Part shown: positions 1 through 7,436 of the stretch, piece after piece
Layout: each line of letters starts with the position of its first letter
Position numbering within the stretch: position 1 is the stretch's first letter
IMG/VR virus record: IMGVR_UViG_3300020371_000034
Location: 1-32,051 of that record
Strand: one strand, 5' to 3'
DNA: 32,051 nucleotides
From: a virus
Notes under the pieces: generated by a model
Told to the model about the DNA's origin: nothing
The model's input: only the letters and a program-made list of their open reading frames with translations
Databases searched by the model: none
Translations under genes and position numbers: made by a program

Positions 1-835
1 TAAGACCAGCACCTGCAGTTACATCTTCGACATAGTTGCCAGTGGTGTCAGTGCCAAGAGCAACAGAATTAGCAACGATAGTTGCATCTAAAGTTACATT
101 ACCTAAATCAGTAACAGTTACGTTACCAGATAGGTCACCTCCAAGAGTGATGGTGAAATCAGCAACATCAAAATCTAGTTTGCCGTTGGTGTCATCATAA
201 ACTACTGCAATACCAGCTTCACTGTTAGCACTTACCATAGCACCAACAATGTCTTCAACTCTTTCAGTATTGAGAGTGACATCACCAGAAGTTACAGTAA
301 AATCAGTTGCATCGAAAGAAGCAACACCCTTATTTGAATCAGTTGCGTCTTCCGCAGAAATTGTAATCTGATTGTTTGATACAGAAGTGTCAATACCTTC
401 ACCACCAGTAAAGGTTAGTGTTTCGCCAGTATTGAATGTATCACTAGTGCCTGAATCTGCAGCAAGAGTAAAACTAGATGCAGCAGGTGCGGAGAATGAT
501 AGATTACCACTACCATCAGTAACGAGGACATTACCAGACCCACCATCTGCAGCAGGTAGTGCAAATGAAATGTCTGATGCTACATCAGGTGCTACCAAAC
601 TTACGCTACCACCACCACTACCATCAGTGCGTGAATAGAGTTTTACTGCATGACCAGTTGTTGCTGTCTCTTTAACCCAATAACGGGCAGAGCCTAAAAA
701 CTTATTATTGCCAGATGTGCCATCAAGACCAAGATATAGATTATATTCATCATTAACAAAAGCGGGCTCACCTGCGGCGAGAGCGGGCAGGTTAGCCTGA
801 GCGCCTCTCTTAAACTTAATTTGTGGTGCCGCCAT
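1..835 (-). CDS. Tail fibre protein, N-terminal part (gene runs off the window)
   Basis: This is the first 278 codons of a gene that starts at the ATG at 835-833 and stays open to the window edge. The N-terminus, [20 protein letters not shown] followed by [15 protein letters not shown], is the short 'hammock' typical of phage fibre proteins and resembles the N-terminal domain of the Bordetella phage tropism determinant (Mtd_N type). It probably attaches the fibre or starts trimer folding. After it comes low-complexity beta-rich sequence full of G, S, T, D and V, with phrases such as [13 protein letters not shown] that are common in trimeric fibre shafts. AGGA lies just upstream of the start, and an exact late promoter sits at 869-876. 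The receptor-binding C-terminus is not visible, so host specificity cannot be read. Family-level call is good; the exact fibre type is inference. Confidence 0.8.
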   Translation of the reverse strand, partial: MAAPQIKFKRGAQANLPALAAGEPAFVNDEYNLYLGLDGTSGNNKFLGSARYWVKETATTGHAVKLYSRTDGSGGGSVSLVAPDVASDISFALPAADGGSGNVLVTDGSGNLSFSAPAASSFTLAADSGTSDTFNTGETLTFTGGEGIDTSVSNNQITISAEDATDSNKGVASFDATDFTVTSGDVTLNTERVEDIVGAMVSANSEAGIAVVYDDTNGKLDFDVADFTITLGGDLSGNVTVTDLGNVTLDATIVANSVALGTDTTGNYVEDVTAGAGL

Positions 836-868
836 TTACTTTTCCTACAGAGTACAGAATTCTAGTAT

Positions 869-876
869 TATTTATA
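869..876 (-). promoter_or_regulatory. T4-type late promoter for the tail fibre gene
   Basis: The minus strand reads TATAAATA, an exact match to the T4 late promoter -10 element. It lies directly after the stop codon of the preceding gene and 34 bases before the fibre ATG, leaving a short leader with an AGGA ribosome site. Position and exactness together make it convincing. Confidence 0.75.
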
Positions 877-878
877 GT

Positions 879-1241
879 TTAGAAAGTCCCCGCATCGAGA
901 TGAATTTCATCTTCAACCTCATCAAGAATCTCATCAACAAAGTCTTGGGGCAATCCAGGTTGAGTAGTGCCATCAGCAGCTGCTACAGACAATACAGTAT
1001 CAGGATTAACAAAGGCATACTTCTGGATAGAAGCGTCCCATACCATAACATATTTGTCTGTTGTTGTTCCTGCTTTGTCAAGAGCAGAGGTATCGACATT
1101 ACCTAAATCTTCTACAGTTTGTGCCACGAGTTGCGTTGTTTCGATGGTGAAATTTGAATCTACTTGATTATTCAGTGCTGAGTCTAGAGTCACACTAGTC
1201 TCATTGTCATAAGACATGACGACTTGATATTCCTCTGCCAT
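879..1241 (-). CDS. Small virion-associated protein, 120 residues (function unknown)
   Basis: This is an acidic 120-residue protein. Residues about 45-90 carry the pattern VEDLGNVDTSALDK, then KYVMVWDASIQKYAFVNPDT, which resembles the short 'tunable' beta segments found in marine myovirus fibre and adaptor proteins. The C-terminus, FVDEILDEVEDEIHLDAGTF, is strongly acidic and could be a docking tail. The start ATG overlaps the upstream stop as TGATG, with GGAG seven bases before it, so the pair is probably translationally coupled. It sits between a beta-sandwich protein and the tail fibre gene, which suggests a fibre-attachment or fibre-assembly role. That is inference from position; I do not recognise a named family. 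Confidence 0.75.
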   Translation of the reverse strand: MAEEYQVVMSYDNETSVTLDSALNNQVDSNFTIETTQLVAQTVEDLGNVDTSALDKAGTTTDKYVMVWDASIQKYAFVNPDTVLSVAAADGTTQPGLPQDFVDEILDEVEDEIHLDAGTF

Positions 1242-1576
1242 CAGGTAACTCCAGGTGTAACAGTAACTTGTCCTTCAACCACTCTACGTTTTGCACCACC
1301 AATAGAGTTAGTGATAACAATGTCGTAAACATAACGACCTTCTTTCAACATACTTGTATTGAAAGAATCCAAGGTCAGTTTCAACTTTCCTGCAGTCCTG
1401 TCTAGGAATACAACAGCAAAGTTTGTTGACGTAGATGATGTATAGTTTTTCTTGATTTTGGCTTCTGCTGAAAAAGTGGTCAAATCTAAAGCAACATTGT
1501 TTGCACCAGAGATGGTGAAGGTTGCTTCAAAATCTGCCCTCTGCTCAACAATCAAATTAATTGGTATAGCTGCCAT
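1241..1576 (-). CDS. Ig-like beta-sandwich structural protein, 111 residues (function unknown)
   Basis: The reading frame can be extended to a TTG at 1585, but the ATG at 1576-1574 (MAAIPINLIVEQRADFEATF) gives the more natural N-terminus. The sequence alternates beta strands, including AEAKIKKNYTSS, GKLKLTLDS, LKEGRYVYDIVITN and RVVEGQVTVTPGVT. This fits a single Ig-like or jelly-roll domain. I remember small proteins of this pattern from other marine T4-like phages next to fibre genes, without a known function. It is the first gene after the hairpin at 1590-1617 that contains a late promoter, and it overlaps the next gene by one base. A structural role in fibre attachment is likely but inferred. 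Confidence 0.75.
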   Translation of the reverse strand: MAAIPINLIVEQRADFEATFTISGANNVALDLTTFSAEAKIKKNYTSSTSTNFAVVFLDRTAGKLKLTLDSFNTSMLKEGRYVYDIVITNSIGGAKRRVVEGQVTVTPGVT

Positions 1577-1589
1577 TGGATACAAGAAA

Positions 1590-1617
1590 ACCCTTCTTAT
1601 GTATTTATAAGAAGGGT
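1590..1617 (-). terminator. Terminator-like hairpin, 11-bp stem with 6-base loop
   Basis: CCCTTCTTAT (1591-1600) pairs with ATAAGAAGGG (1607-1616), and A1590 pairs with T1617. On the minus strand the stem is followed by TTTTCTT, a weak U-tract. It sits eight bases beyond the stop of the 92-residue gene, where a Rho-independent terminator would be expected. The stem also holds a late promoter (see 1602-1609). Confidence 0.65.
1602..1609 (-). promoter_or_regulatory. Late promoter inside the terminator hairpin
   Basis: The minus strand reads TATAAATA exactly. The element occupies the loop and the first pairs of the hairpin at 1590-1617. It lies 26 bases upstream of the ATG at 1576 and would drive the 111- and 120-residue genes. 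Confidence 0.65.
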
Positions 1618-1624
1618 CTTGTGA

Positions 1625-1903
1625 TTATTCTGTTACTACTTCAATTCCTTCTGGTGGAGGAGGAATCTCTCCATCTGCAGCTGCTGGAGGTGGTGGCAAT
1701 TCTCCTGGGTCAACACTAATATCAGATGTCGGACTCTCCATGACAGGTTCTTCTTTAATAAGCATCTGAATAGTTTCTAAACCACCCTCTAATTTTAATT
1801 TATATTCTTTTGCTTTACGCAATTCATCTTGAATTTGCTCAATTTTTTCATCAATCTCTTTTAACTGATTGGTAAAATTATCTTTCAACTCAAATTTATT
1901 CAT
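1625..1903 (-). CDS. Coiled-coil protein with proline-rich tail, 92 residues (function unknown)
   Basis: The start is taken as the ATG at 1903-1901 (MNKFELKDNFTNQLKEIDEK). A TTG nine bases upstream is also in frame, and neither has a clear ribosome site. Residues about 10-52 form a heptad-rich helix (NQLKEIDEKIEQIQDELRKA, continuing to GGLETIQMLI), so a coiled coil and oligomerisation are likely. The last third is acidic and proline-rich, with PPPP runs (GELPPPPAAADGEIPPPPEG), which suggests an extended, flexible tail. It stands alone between a promoter region (1928-1941) and the hairpin at 1590-1617, so it may be a single-gene transcript. Position among fibre genes hints at a fibre or baseplate accessory or chaperone role. 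I do not recognise a named family. Confidence 0.7.
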   Translation of the reverse strand: MNKFELKDNFTNQLKEIDEKIEQIQDELRKAKEYKLKLEGGLETIQMLIKEEPVMESPTSDISVDPGELPPPPAAADGEIPPPPEGIEVVTE

Positions 1904-1927
1904 TTTAGTCAATCATTGACGACATAA

Positions 1928-1941
1928 TATTTATTATAGCA
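1928..1941 (-). promoter_or_regulatory. Overlapping sigma70-like extended -10 and late-type promoter
   Basis: The minus strand reads TGCTATAATAAATA. TGCTATAAT (1941-1933) is a perfect extended -10 element (TGnTATAAT), and AATAAATA (1935-1928) is one base away from the late element TATAAATA. No good -35 lies 17 bases upstream. It precedes the 92-residue gene and lies just after the stop of the 1758-residue gene. Which of the two elements is used cannot be told from the sequence. Confidence 0.5.
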
Positions 1942-1947
1942 CAGGTG

Positions 1948-4900
1948 TCAACTCAATACATAGTTTTTCTGTATTGTCAATCTATTCAAATAATCATTCT
2001 GGTTTGTTGCTGGTTGATAAACTAATCTTACCTGCCCACTTACAATTTCTGCTGTAAAACTACCTAGAGACCTATCATTGAAAATTGAAGCATATTCTGT
2101 CAAATAAACATCTGTGCCATCATGCAATACCAAAATCTTAGTTGAATGGAAATATGGATTCTGACTATTCTTCATTTGAATGAGATATTCAACGGTATTG
2201 ATATCACTAGCAACACCAAATTCATCAACAATAAGACTATTGGCGCTAGTAGAATCTACAACTTCTAGATTGTCACCAATTTTTACAATCTTGATAATAC
2301 CAAAATTCGCTGCATCTCCACCAGATTGATAGTATAAGAATTGTGGACTATCTTGAGGGACTGTAAATCTTACTAGGTCTCCAACATTGCCACTACCATT
2401 TCCCACAACACCATCAGAATATAAATTTGCTCCAATAGCTCCTGGTGAAGAAACAATATAGAATGGATGTCCAGTAACATTATCCAAACGGAAGACATAT
2501 TCTTTGCCAGCAACTAATTGTAAATCTGGAGTAGTGCCGTATGACTTACTAACATTTTCATCAAAAACTTGATATCTATTAGCAGAGATAGATATCTGAA
2601 ATGTAGGTACTCCAGCTACGCCGACACCAATTTCAATTTCTTGGGGATTAGATGCTAATGTGCCATTATTACCAAGTAATGTTTTGGGTGCGATGTTTTG
2701 CATCTTACCCAATGTAATAGATTTATCACGAATGTCTACTACATTTTGAGTATCAATGGTAAATCTATCATACAAGAAACTAGCAACACCAAGGTTACTA
2801 GACCCACTATTCTGACCTGTTGTATATCCAGCAGCATTGACATCTAATTCAACAAATCCACTTTCATTCAATTCACCAGCAGTTACCAAACCACCAGAAA
2901 TATAACTACCAGGACTACCTACTCTATCATAAGTAAATTCTGTTGTGCTAGTTACAGTAACTTCATATACACCGTTGAATGTATCAGGAATTACTTGCTC
3001 AACTTCTACATAATCGCCAGTAGTCAATAAATGTGCCGAAGCAGTAGTTAACGTGGCAGTATCAGAAGTCCAGGTAATGCCAGAAACAGTTAATGGTGTA
3101 CCAGTTTTCTTGAGTGTTTCTGCTGTGCCAACAACAGTAATAGCAGAGTTTGATGGAGGTAAAATACCTTTAACAACTGGTGTGAATTTATTCAGACCAT
3201 TTAAGTAGGTATCATCATTTGCAACACCAGTGCCTAATCTAGATGGTGAAATGAGACCAGAAACAATAGCAGCAGCATCCAACTGGTTGAGAGCAATCAA
3301 CTCCCAGTTATTTGCATCTGTGCCAGGTAATGCAGTTAGAATCCAAGTTTGGAGAAGTGTTAGTGGGTCGCCATCTGCTTCATTTTTCTGGATGACAATA
3401 TCACCTGCCTTTAGTGGGTCTCCAAGGAAACTTAAAGTAGCACCAGATGTTAAAGCTGGAATTGCCTGGTCAACCTCAATGGTTTTGTTAACGACATCAA
3501 TACCATTCTGGACAATTCTTGTGTTTGTTGGAATGTTAGTGCCAACAACAACTAAACCATCAGATAAGTCTGTTAAATCTGCCTCGTCTAATGTAATGAG
3601 ATATGGTGCTGTGGTTGTATTACTATCAACTGTTTTAGTTGCAACAGGAATATAATCTTGTAATCTTTCTGCTTCTGTTTCTACAGTGTATACAACGAAA
3701 GTCGATGTCTGTGGAATCTGTGAAGAATCAATCTTACCAGTAGCATCTAACTGGACAACTAGACCAGGAATACTAGACGTGCCTTTATTGAGACCAACAA
3801 AGTTTCCTAATACAGAAGATTTGTTGATGTAATCTCTAACTGCTTTTTGTGTAGGTAATACAGTATCAGATCTACCTACTGCTCCACCTAACTCATTATC
3901 TGGAGAGAATTCAAAAATTGGGACACCAGGAGACCCTTTAAGTTGTAGAGAATCTAAGACACCAAGTGCAACAGACCCATTAAATGTAACCTTACCACTT
4001 CTGAGGTTTACATTGAAGAAAGGACCAACACTAAAGTTACCACTTTGGTCTGTGGCACTGACATAAGTCTTACCAGAATTTACCTCAACATTTTGCTTAG
4101 CTGCATCAGTAATACCACCATTCTGTGGGAATGCAGTGTAGTTAATGCCAGTGCCAACATATTCAAAGGTATGTGAAGAGCTGTTTACCGTAGATGGTGC
4201 AAACAACTGAGCAGATGCATTGTTGCCAATAGAATTAACTTGTGCATCCGTAAGTGGGAAGTTAGTAGTAAACTCTGTAAAATTGCCAGCATCATATGAT
4301 AAAACTTCACCAACTACTTGCTCATTGCCTGTTGGGTCTAAACCCAGACCAGGAATCTTGAGGACGTAATTTGGAATAGGTGGTGCCTGATAACCAGTTA
4401 CATTAATCTTGGTGAAAACAGATCCTGATGCAATTTCAATTTCACCAGTAGTGCCACCATCAACAAAAGTTGCTGCGTCATATGCAACTTGCTCGACAAT
4501 AGAAATTTTATTATTTTGGAAATCAACAGTGTCGATTACTTTACCAGTGCCATTGATGTCTGGTGTTGAAATATGATTAGAAATGGTAACAGTTTGACCT
4601 CTCTCAAACTTACCAATATCAACAATAGAAACTTCAATGGTTGCTCTAGTTGCGGTACCACCTGTTTCTGATGAGAATACAGTGCCAACAATATCACTAG
4701 GGGCAGTATTAATATCTGTTTTGGTAATATTCTGGACACTAGATACTTGACCGCCAGCAAAAATAGGTAGAACATTCTCAGAGAAACCTACTGCCTTGAG
4801 ACCTTCAAAACCAAAGTTGGTAGCAGAGTTAGTAATAGATGCATAACCACCAGATTCTGCAAGAACGCCAACGGATTCAAAAACTTGGAAAATGGAAACT

Positions 4901-7224
4901 AACTGAGCATAAGCATCATTCTTTAAGTGGAAACCAATTGACCCAAATACGATTTGAGTGAATGCATCCACAACCATAGACTCAAGAGGGCTATTGCTGT
5001 TGAGCTGGTCACCATCAGCAAGGAGGCCACCACCTCTGGTTTTGGTCGTATCATATTCTCCTAAATTACTATCATATACTGCTCTACCTAATTTAGAGAT
5101 ACATGAGCAGTTTTGTGTGTATGGTGATAAGAAAATTCTCTCTTTGGGTGGAATCACATACCAAATGTCTAAAGTATGTGATACACCAGATGGTGTTGGA
5201 TTTACTAAAGTTAATTGACCATTATTGTCTACTGAAGCAATTTCATACTCTACACCACCAACTTTAATTTTCCAACCAGCAGACAATTCTTCTGTGAAAA
5301 CAGTAGATGCATCTCCAGAAACAACAGCATTATTTGCAGTTAAAGTTACTCTACCTTTTCCTTGGTAACCATTTTGGTCTGGATATGCAACTGCATATCT
5401 CCATGTAAAACCACTTTGTGAAACAAATGCACCAGTAATGTGCTTGTCATCTGTTGTTGGCTCACCTGTAATAGGATTGTTGACACCTCTTGTTACAGTA
5501 AAAGTATTAGTAGTAGTGTCAAAATCCAAGACCTGCATCCATTCTTGGTCAACAAGGATGAATCCAGGACCCACATGATACTGTGGGACATCACCACCCT
5601 GCATGATGGAGGTGATAATTGATTCCGCTGTACTAATGAATGCTTGTGCTCTAGCACAAGCGGGATAACCTGAAGTATCTTGAATAATTGCTGGATACGT
5701 CCATCCTGGGTCTGAAGATGGATTATTCAGAAGCTCTTGCTGAGCATGATATGACAATCTTTCGATTGCAAAAATTTGCTCGATTTCTTCCTGGTCAATC
5801 TCAGAAATTAATTCTCCACCATAAATTGTTTTCTGAGTAATAACTGCGTCTTGGGCAGCAGAAACAAATGTATGTGCTGATGTATCAGAAGAAATACCAG
5901 CATTTACAGTAACAGTAGTTGCATCAGAAGCAGTAATCTCCATGAATACATTGTAGTTTCCATCGCCAGAACGAGGATACGCATGTTGAGACTGGTTGTT
6001 GTCAGTAGCACATGTAAATACTAAACTTCCTGGTGCAAATTTAATATAATCACCATTAGTCAAACCATGATTAGGAATAGTTAATACTGCTACTCCAGTT
6101 GCTGGATCGTATGTCGCATTTGTTGGGGTATAAAATCTCGTAGCACTTGGAGTCCTATAAGAAAGACCAGCTTGAATAGACTTGACATTACCACCTGCTC
6201 TGAGGTCAGCAATGATAGCATCAGCAATTAGACCTAGGTCTCTTTCGCAAGTTGTTTGGTCATAATCTGGATTGTTTACTATTGCTGGGAATTGCGTCAA
6301 CATATCTGCAATAGCAGATGCAATCAAATCAGTTTTCTTAAACTCAACTTGGTTTGCAGCGTCACCAAAAACGACATCATTTCTAGTAAGAGTGTGTCCA
6401 GGAAGTACTCTGAATACTTGGTCTCCAGGACTGAGGACACGATTATCTGCTTGCTCAGTCTCAAGATAACCTAGACCACCGCTGAAGTTATCCTCGAATA
6501 CCATGTAGTTAACATAGCATCCAGATGTAATCCAGAATAAGTCTCTACCCTCATTCTGGGGGATTACAATAGTTTCTCTTAAGTTATCACCAACAATGGA
6601 TGTGCCATTGGGAAGATAAATTGGGTTGTCCTCGACATATTTGCCAGTAGCAACACGGATAGTAGTGTTACCATCTGTAGCTGCAGCTGCTTTTGCTGCT
6701 GCTTTGATTGTTTGGAATGCTTTTGATGGACTTGCGCCAGTATTACTGTCGCTACCATTGGGTTTTACATATAAGACATTCTGATAATCTGCTTCACCTA
6801 GAGGTGTTGGTGTGCCCCAACCAGATGATGTCTTAGGACCATATAGCTCTTTCTTAGCACTATCAAAGTAATAATCGTTTACTTTACCTAATGTACTAAG
6901 AGGTGCTACTACACCAGAAAGAATTTGCTCCGAGAAAGAAATAGTGTCTGCTGGCCAAGCACCATTTTCTTTAGGACCATAAAGGTCATTAGTAGAAGTG
7001 TCTAACCAGAAATCTCCATTAGCACCATCTCCTGCTGTAGGTGCTGCAGGACCATTTAGGAATTCACCACCATCCGCAGACCCAGCTTGCAGCGAATTAA
7101 TCGCAGCAACAACACTGGGTAAACCACTAGCAAGTTGAGTGATATCACCTAATTCATTTGCAATTTCGTTAATCTCCTGACGCTGTTGGTCGAAGGTATA
7201 ACTTAGGGGGATTCTTTCTGACAT
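1948..7224 (-). CDS. Large fibre-like structural protein with beta-helix segment, 1758 residues
   Basis: The N-terminus (residues 1-50) is helical. Residues about 55-145 hold two related segments, GDFWLDTSTNDLYGPKENGA and NDYYFDSAKKELYGPKTSSG, of a kind common in phage fibres. Residues about 150-240 (VLYVKPNGSDSNTGASPSKA, later YLPNGTSIVGDN) match the start of a DUF1565/pectate-lyase-like right-handed beta-helix. Near 1130 is SDTVLPTQKAVRDYI, and near 1330 is LDAAAIVSGLISPSRLGTG, both typical fibre phrases. Residues about 1555-1646 look cupredoxin-like (HPFYI, then FTVPQDSPQFLYYQSGGD). The end is beta-rich (TEYASIFNDRSLGSFTAEIV). It starts at a TAATG junction with the 70-residue gene and follows the peripheral baseplate genes. 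A peripheral baseplate or side-fibre role is likely; enzymatic activity of the helix is unproven, since no catalytic residues could be assigned. Confidence 0.8.
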   Translation of the reverse strand: MSERIPLSYTFDQQRQEINEIANELGDITQLASGLPSVVAAINSLQAGSADGGEFLNGPAAPTAGDGANGDFWLDTSTNDLYGPKENGAWPADTISFSEQILSGVVAPLSTLGKVNDYYFDSAKKELYGPKTSSGWGTPTPLGEADYQNVLYVKPNGSDSNTGASPSKAFQTIKAAAKAAAATDGNTTIRVATGKYVEDNPIYLPNGTSIVGDNLRETIVIPQNEGRDLFWITSGCYVNYMVFEDNFSGGLGYLETEQADNRVLSPGDQVFRVLPGHTLTRNDVVFGDAANQVEFKKTDLIASAIADMLTQFPAIVNNPDYDQTTCERDLGLIADAIIADLRAGGNVKSIQAGLSYRTPSATRFYTPTNATYDPATGVAVLTIPNHGLTNGDYIKFAPGSLVFTCATDNNQSQHAYPRSGDGNYNVFMEITASDATTVTVNAGISSDTSAHTFVSAAQDAVITQKTIYGGELISEIDQEEIEQIFAIERLSYHAQQELLNNPSSDPGWTYPAIIQDTSGYPACARAQAFISTAESIITSIMQGGDVPQYHVGPGFILVDQEWMQVLDFDTTTNTFTVTRGVNNPITGEPTTDDKHITGAFVSQSGFTWRYAVAYPDQNGYQGKGRVTLTANNAVVSGDASTVFTEELSAGWKIKVGGVEYEIASVDNNGQLTLVNPTPSGVSHTLDIWYVIPPKERIFLSPYTQNCSCISKLGRAVYDSNLGEYDTTKTRGGGLLADGDQLNSNSPLESMVVDAFTQIVFGSIGFHLKNDAYAQLVSIFQVFESVGVLAESGGYASITNSATNFGFEGLKAVGFSENVLPIFAGGQVSSVQNITKTDINTAPSDIVGTVFSSETGGTATRATIEVSIVDIGKFERGQTVTISNHISTPDINGTGKVIDTVDFQNNKISIVEQVAYDAATFVDGGTTGEIEIASGSVFTKINVTGYQAPPIPNYVLKIPGLGLDPTGNEQVVGEVLSYDAGNFTEFTTNFPLTDAQVNSIGNNASAQLFAPSTVNSSSHTFEYVGTGINYTAFPQNGGITDAAKQNVEVNSGKTYVSATDQSGNFSVGPFFNVNLRSGKVTFNGSVALGVLDSLQLKGSPGVPIFEFSPDNELGGAVGRSDTVLPTQKAVRDYINKSSVLGNFVGLNKGTSSIPGLVVQLDATGKIDSSQIPQTSTFVVYTVETEAERLQDYIPVATKTVDSNTTTAPYLITLDEADLTDLSDGLVVVGTNIPTNTRIVQNGIDVVNKTIEVDQAIPALTSGATLSFLGDPLKAGDIVIQKNEADGDPLTLLQTWILTALPGTDANNWELIALNQLDAAAIVSGLISPSRLGTGVANDDTYLNGLNKFTPVVKGILPPSNSAITVVGTAETLKKTGTPLTVSGITWTSDTATLTTASAHLLTTGDYVEVEQVIPDTFNGVYEVTVTSTTEFTYDRVGSPGSYISGGLVTAGELNESGFVELDVNAAGYTTGQNSGSSNLGVASFLYDRFTIDTQNVVDIRDKSITLGKMQNIAPKTLLGNNGTLASNPQEIEIGVGVAGVPTFQISISANRYQVFDENVSKSYGTTPDLQLVAGKEYVFRLDNVTGHPFYIVSSPGAIGANLYSDGVVGNGSGNVGDLVRFTVPQDSPQFLYYQSGGDAANFGIIKIVKIGDNLEVVDSTSANSLIVDEFGVASDINTVEYLIQMKNSQNPYFHSTKILVLHDGTDVYLTEYASIFNDRSLGSFTAEIVSGQVRLVYQPATNQNDYLNRLTIQKNYVLS

Positions 7225-7436
7225 TACTTACCAGCTATTTCTCGTAGAAGATGTTTAATTTCGGACAATTCGCTTTTCAAAGTTTCTACATCTGACTGAA
7301 GATTTTTGATAATCCCTGAGGCAGATGTAGACCTCTTACTATTTTCAAATAAACTTTTATCTGTATTTATTATGGCACCAGTAGTATTATCACGGTAGAG
7401 GTTATCATGCCCCTCTACCCTAGAAAATTTATTCAT
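7224..7436 (-). CDS. Small coiled-coil protein, 70 residues (function unknown)
   Basis: The N-terminal half (KFSRVEGHDNLYRDNTTGAI) is polar and contains the phrase TGAIINTDKS. The C-terminal half (about residues 42-70, KNLQSDVETLKSELSEIKHL) is a clear heptad coiled coil. The start overlaps the stop of the 2836-residue gene (TGATG), and its own stop overlaps the start of the 1758-residue gene (TAATG), so the three are probably made together. A short protein of this pattern, with an N-terminal DNTTGAIINTD-like phrase and C-terminal coil, is familiar from marine T4-like phages but has no function I can name. A linker or assembly factor between the two giant proteins is a reasonable guess. Confidence 0.75.
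   Translation of the reverse strand: MNKFSRVEGHDNLYRDNTTGAIINTDKSLFENSKRSTSASGIIKNLQSDVETLKSELSEIKHLLREIAGK

Noticed and set aside
1-835. A diversity-generating retroelement suggested by the Mtd-like N-terminus of the tail fibre
   Set aside because: No reverse transcriptase, template repeat or variable repeat is visible. The C-terminus where variation would lie is outside the window, and the Mtd_N-like segment is common in ordinary fibres.
1241-1585. TTG starts at 1585, 1912, 29777 and 31151
   Set aside because: In each case an ATG a few codons downstream gives a better N-terminus, a better ribosome site or a better distance to a promoter.
7364-7371. AATAAATA on the minus strand, similar to a late promoter
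   Set aside because: It is inside the 70-residue gene (codons for Ile-Asn-Thr), 140 bases from the next start, and has no exact consensus. Chance is likely in AT-rich DNA.
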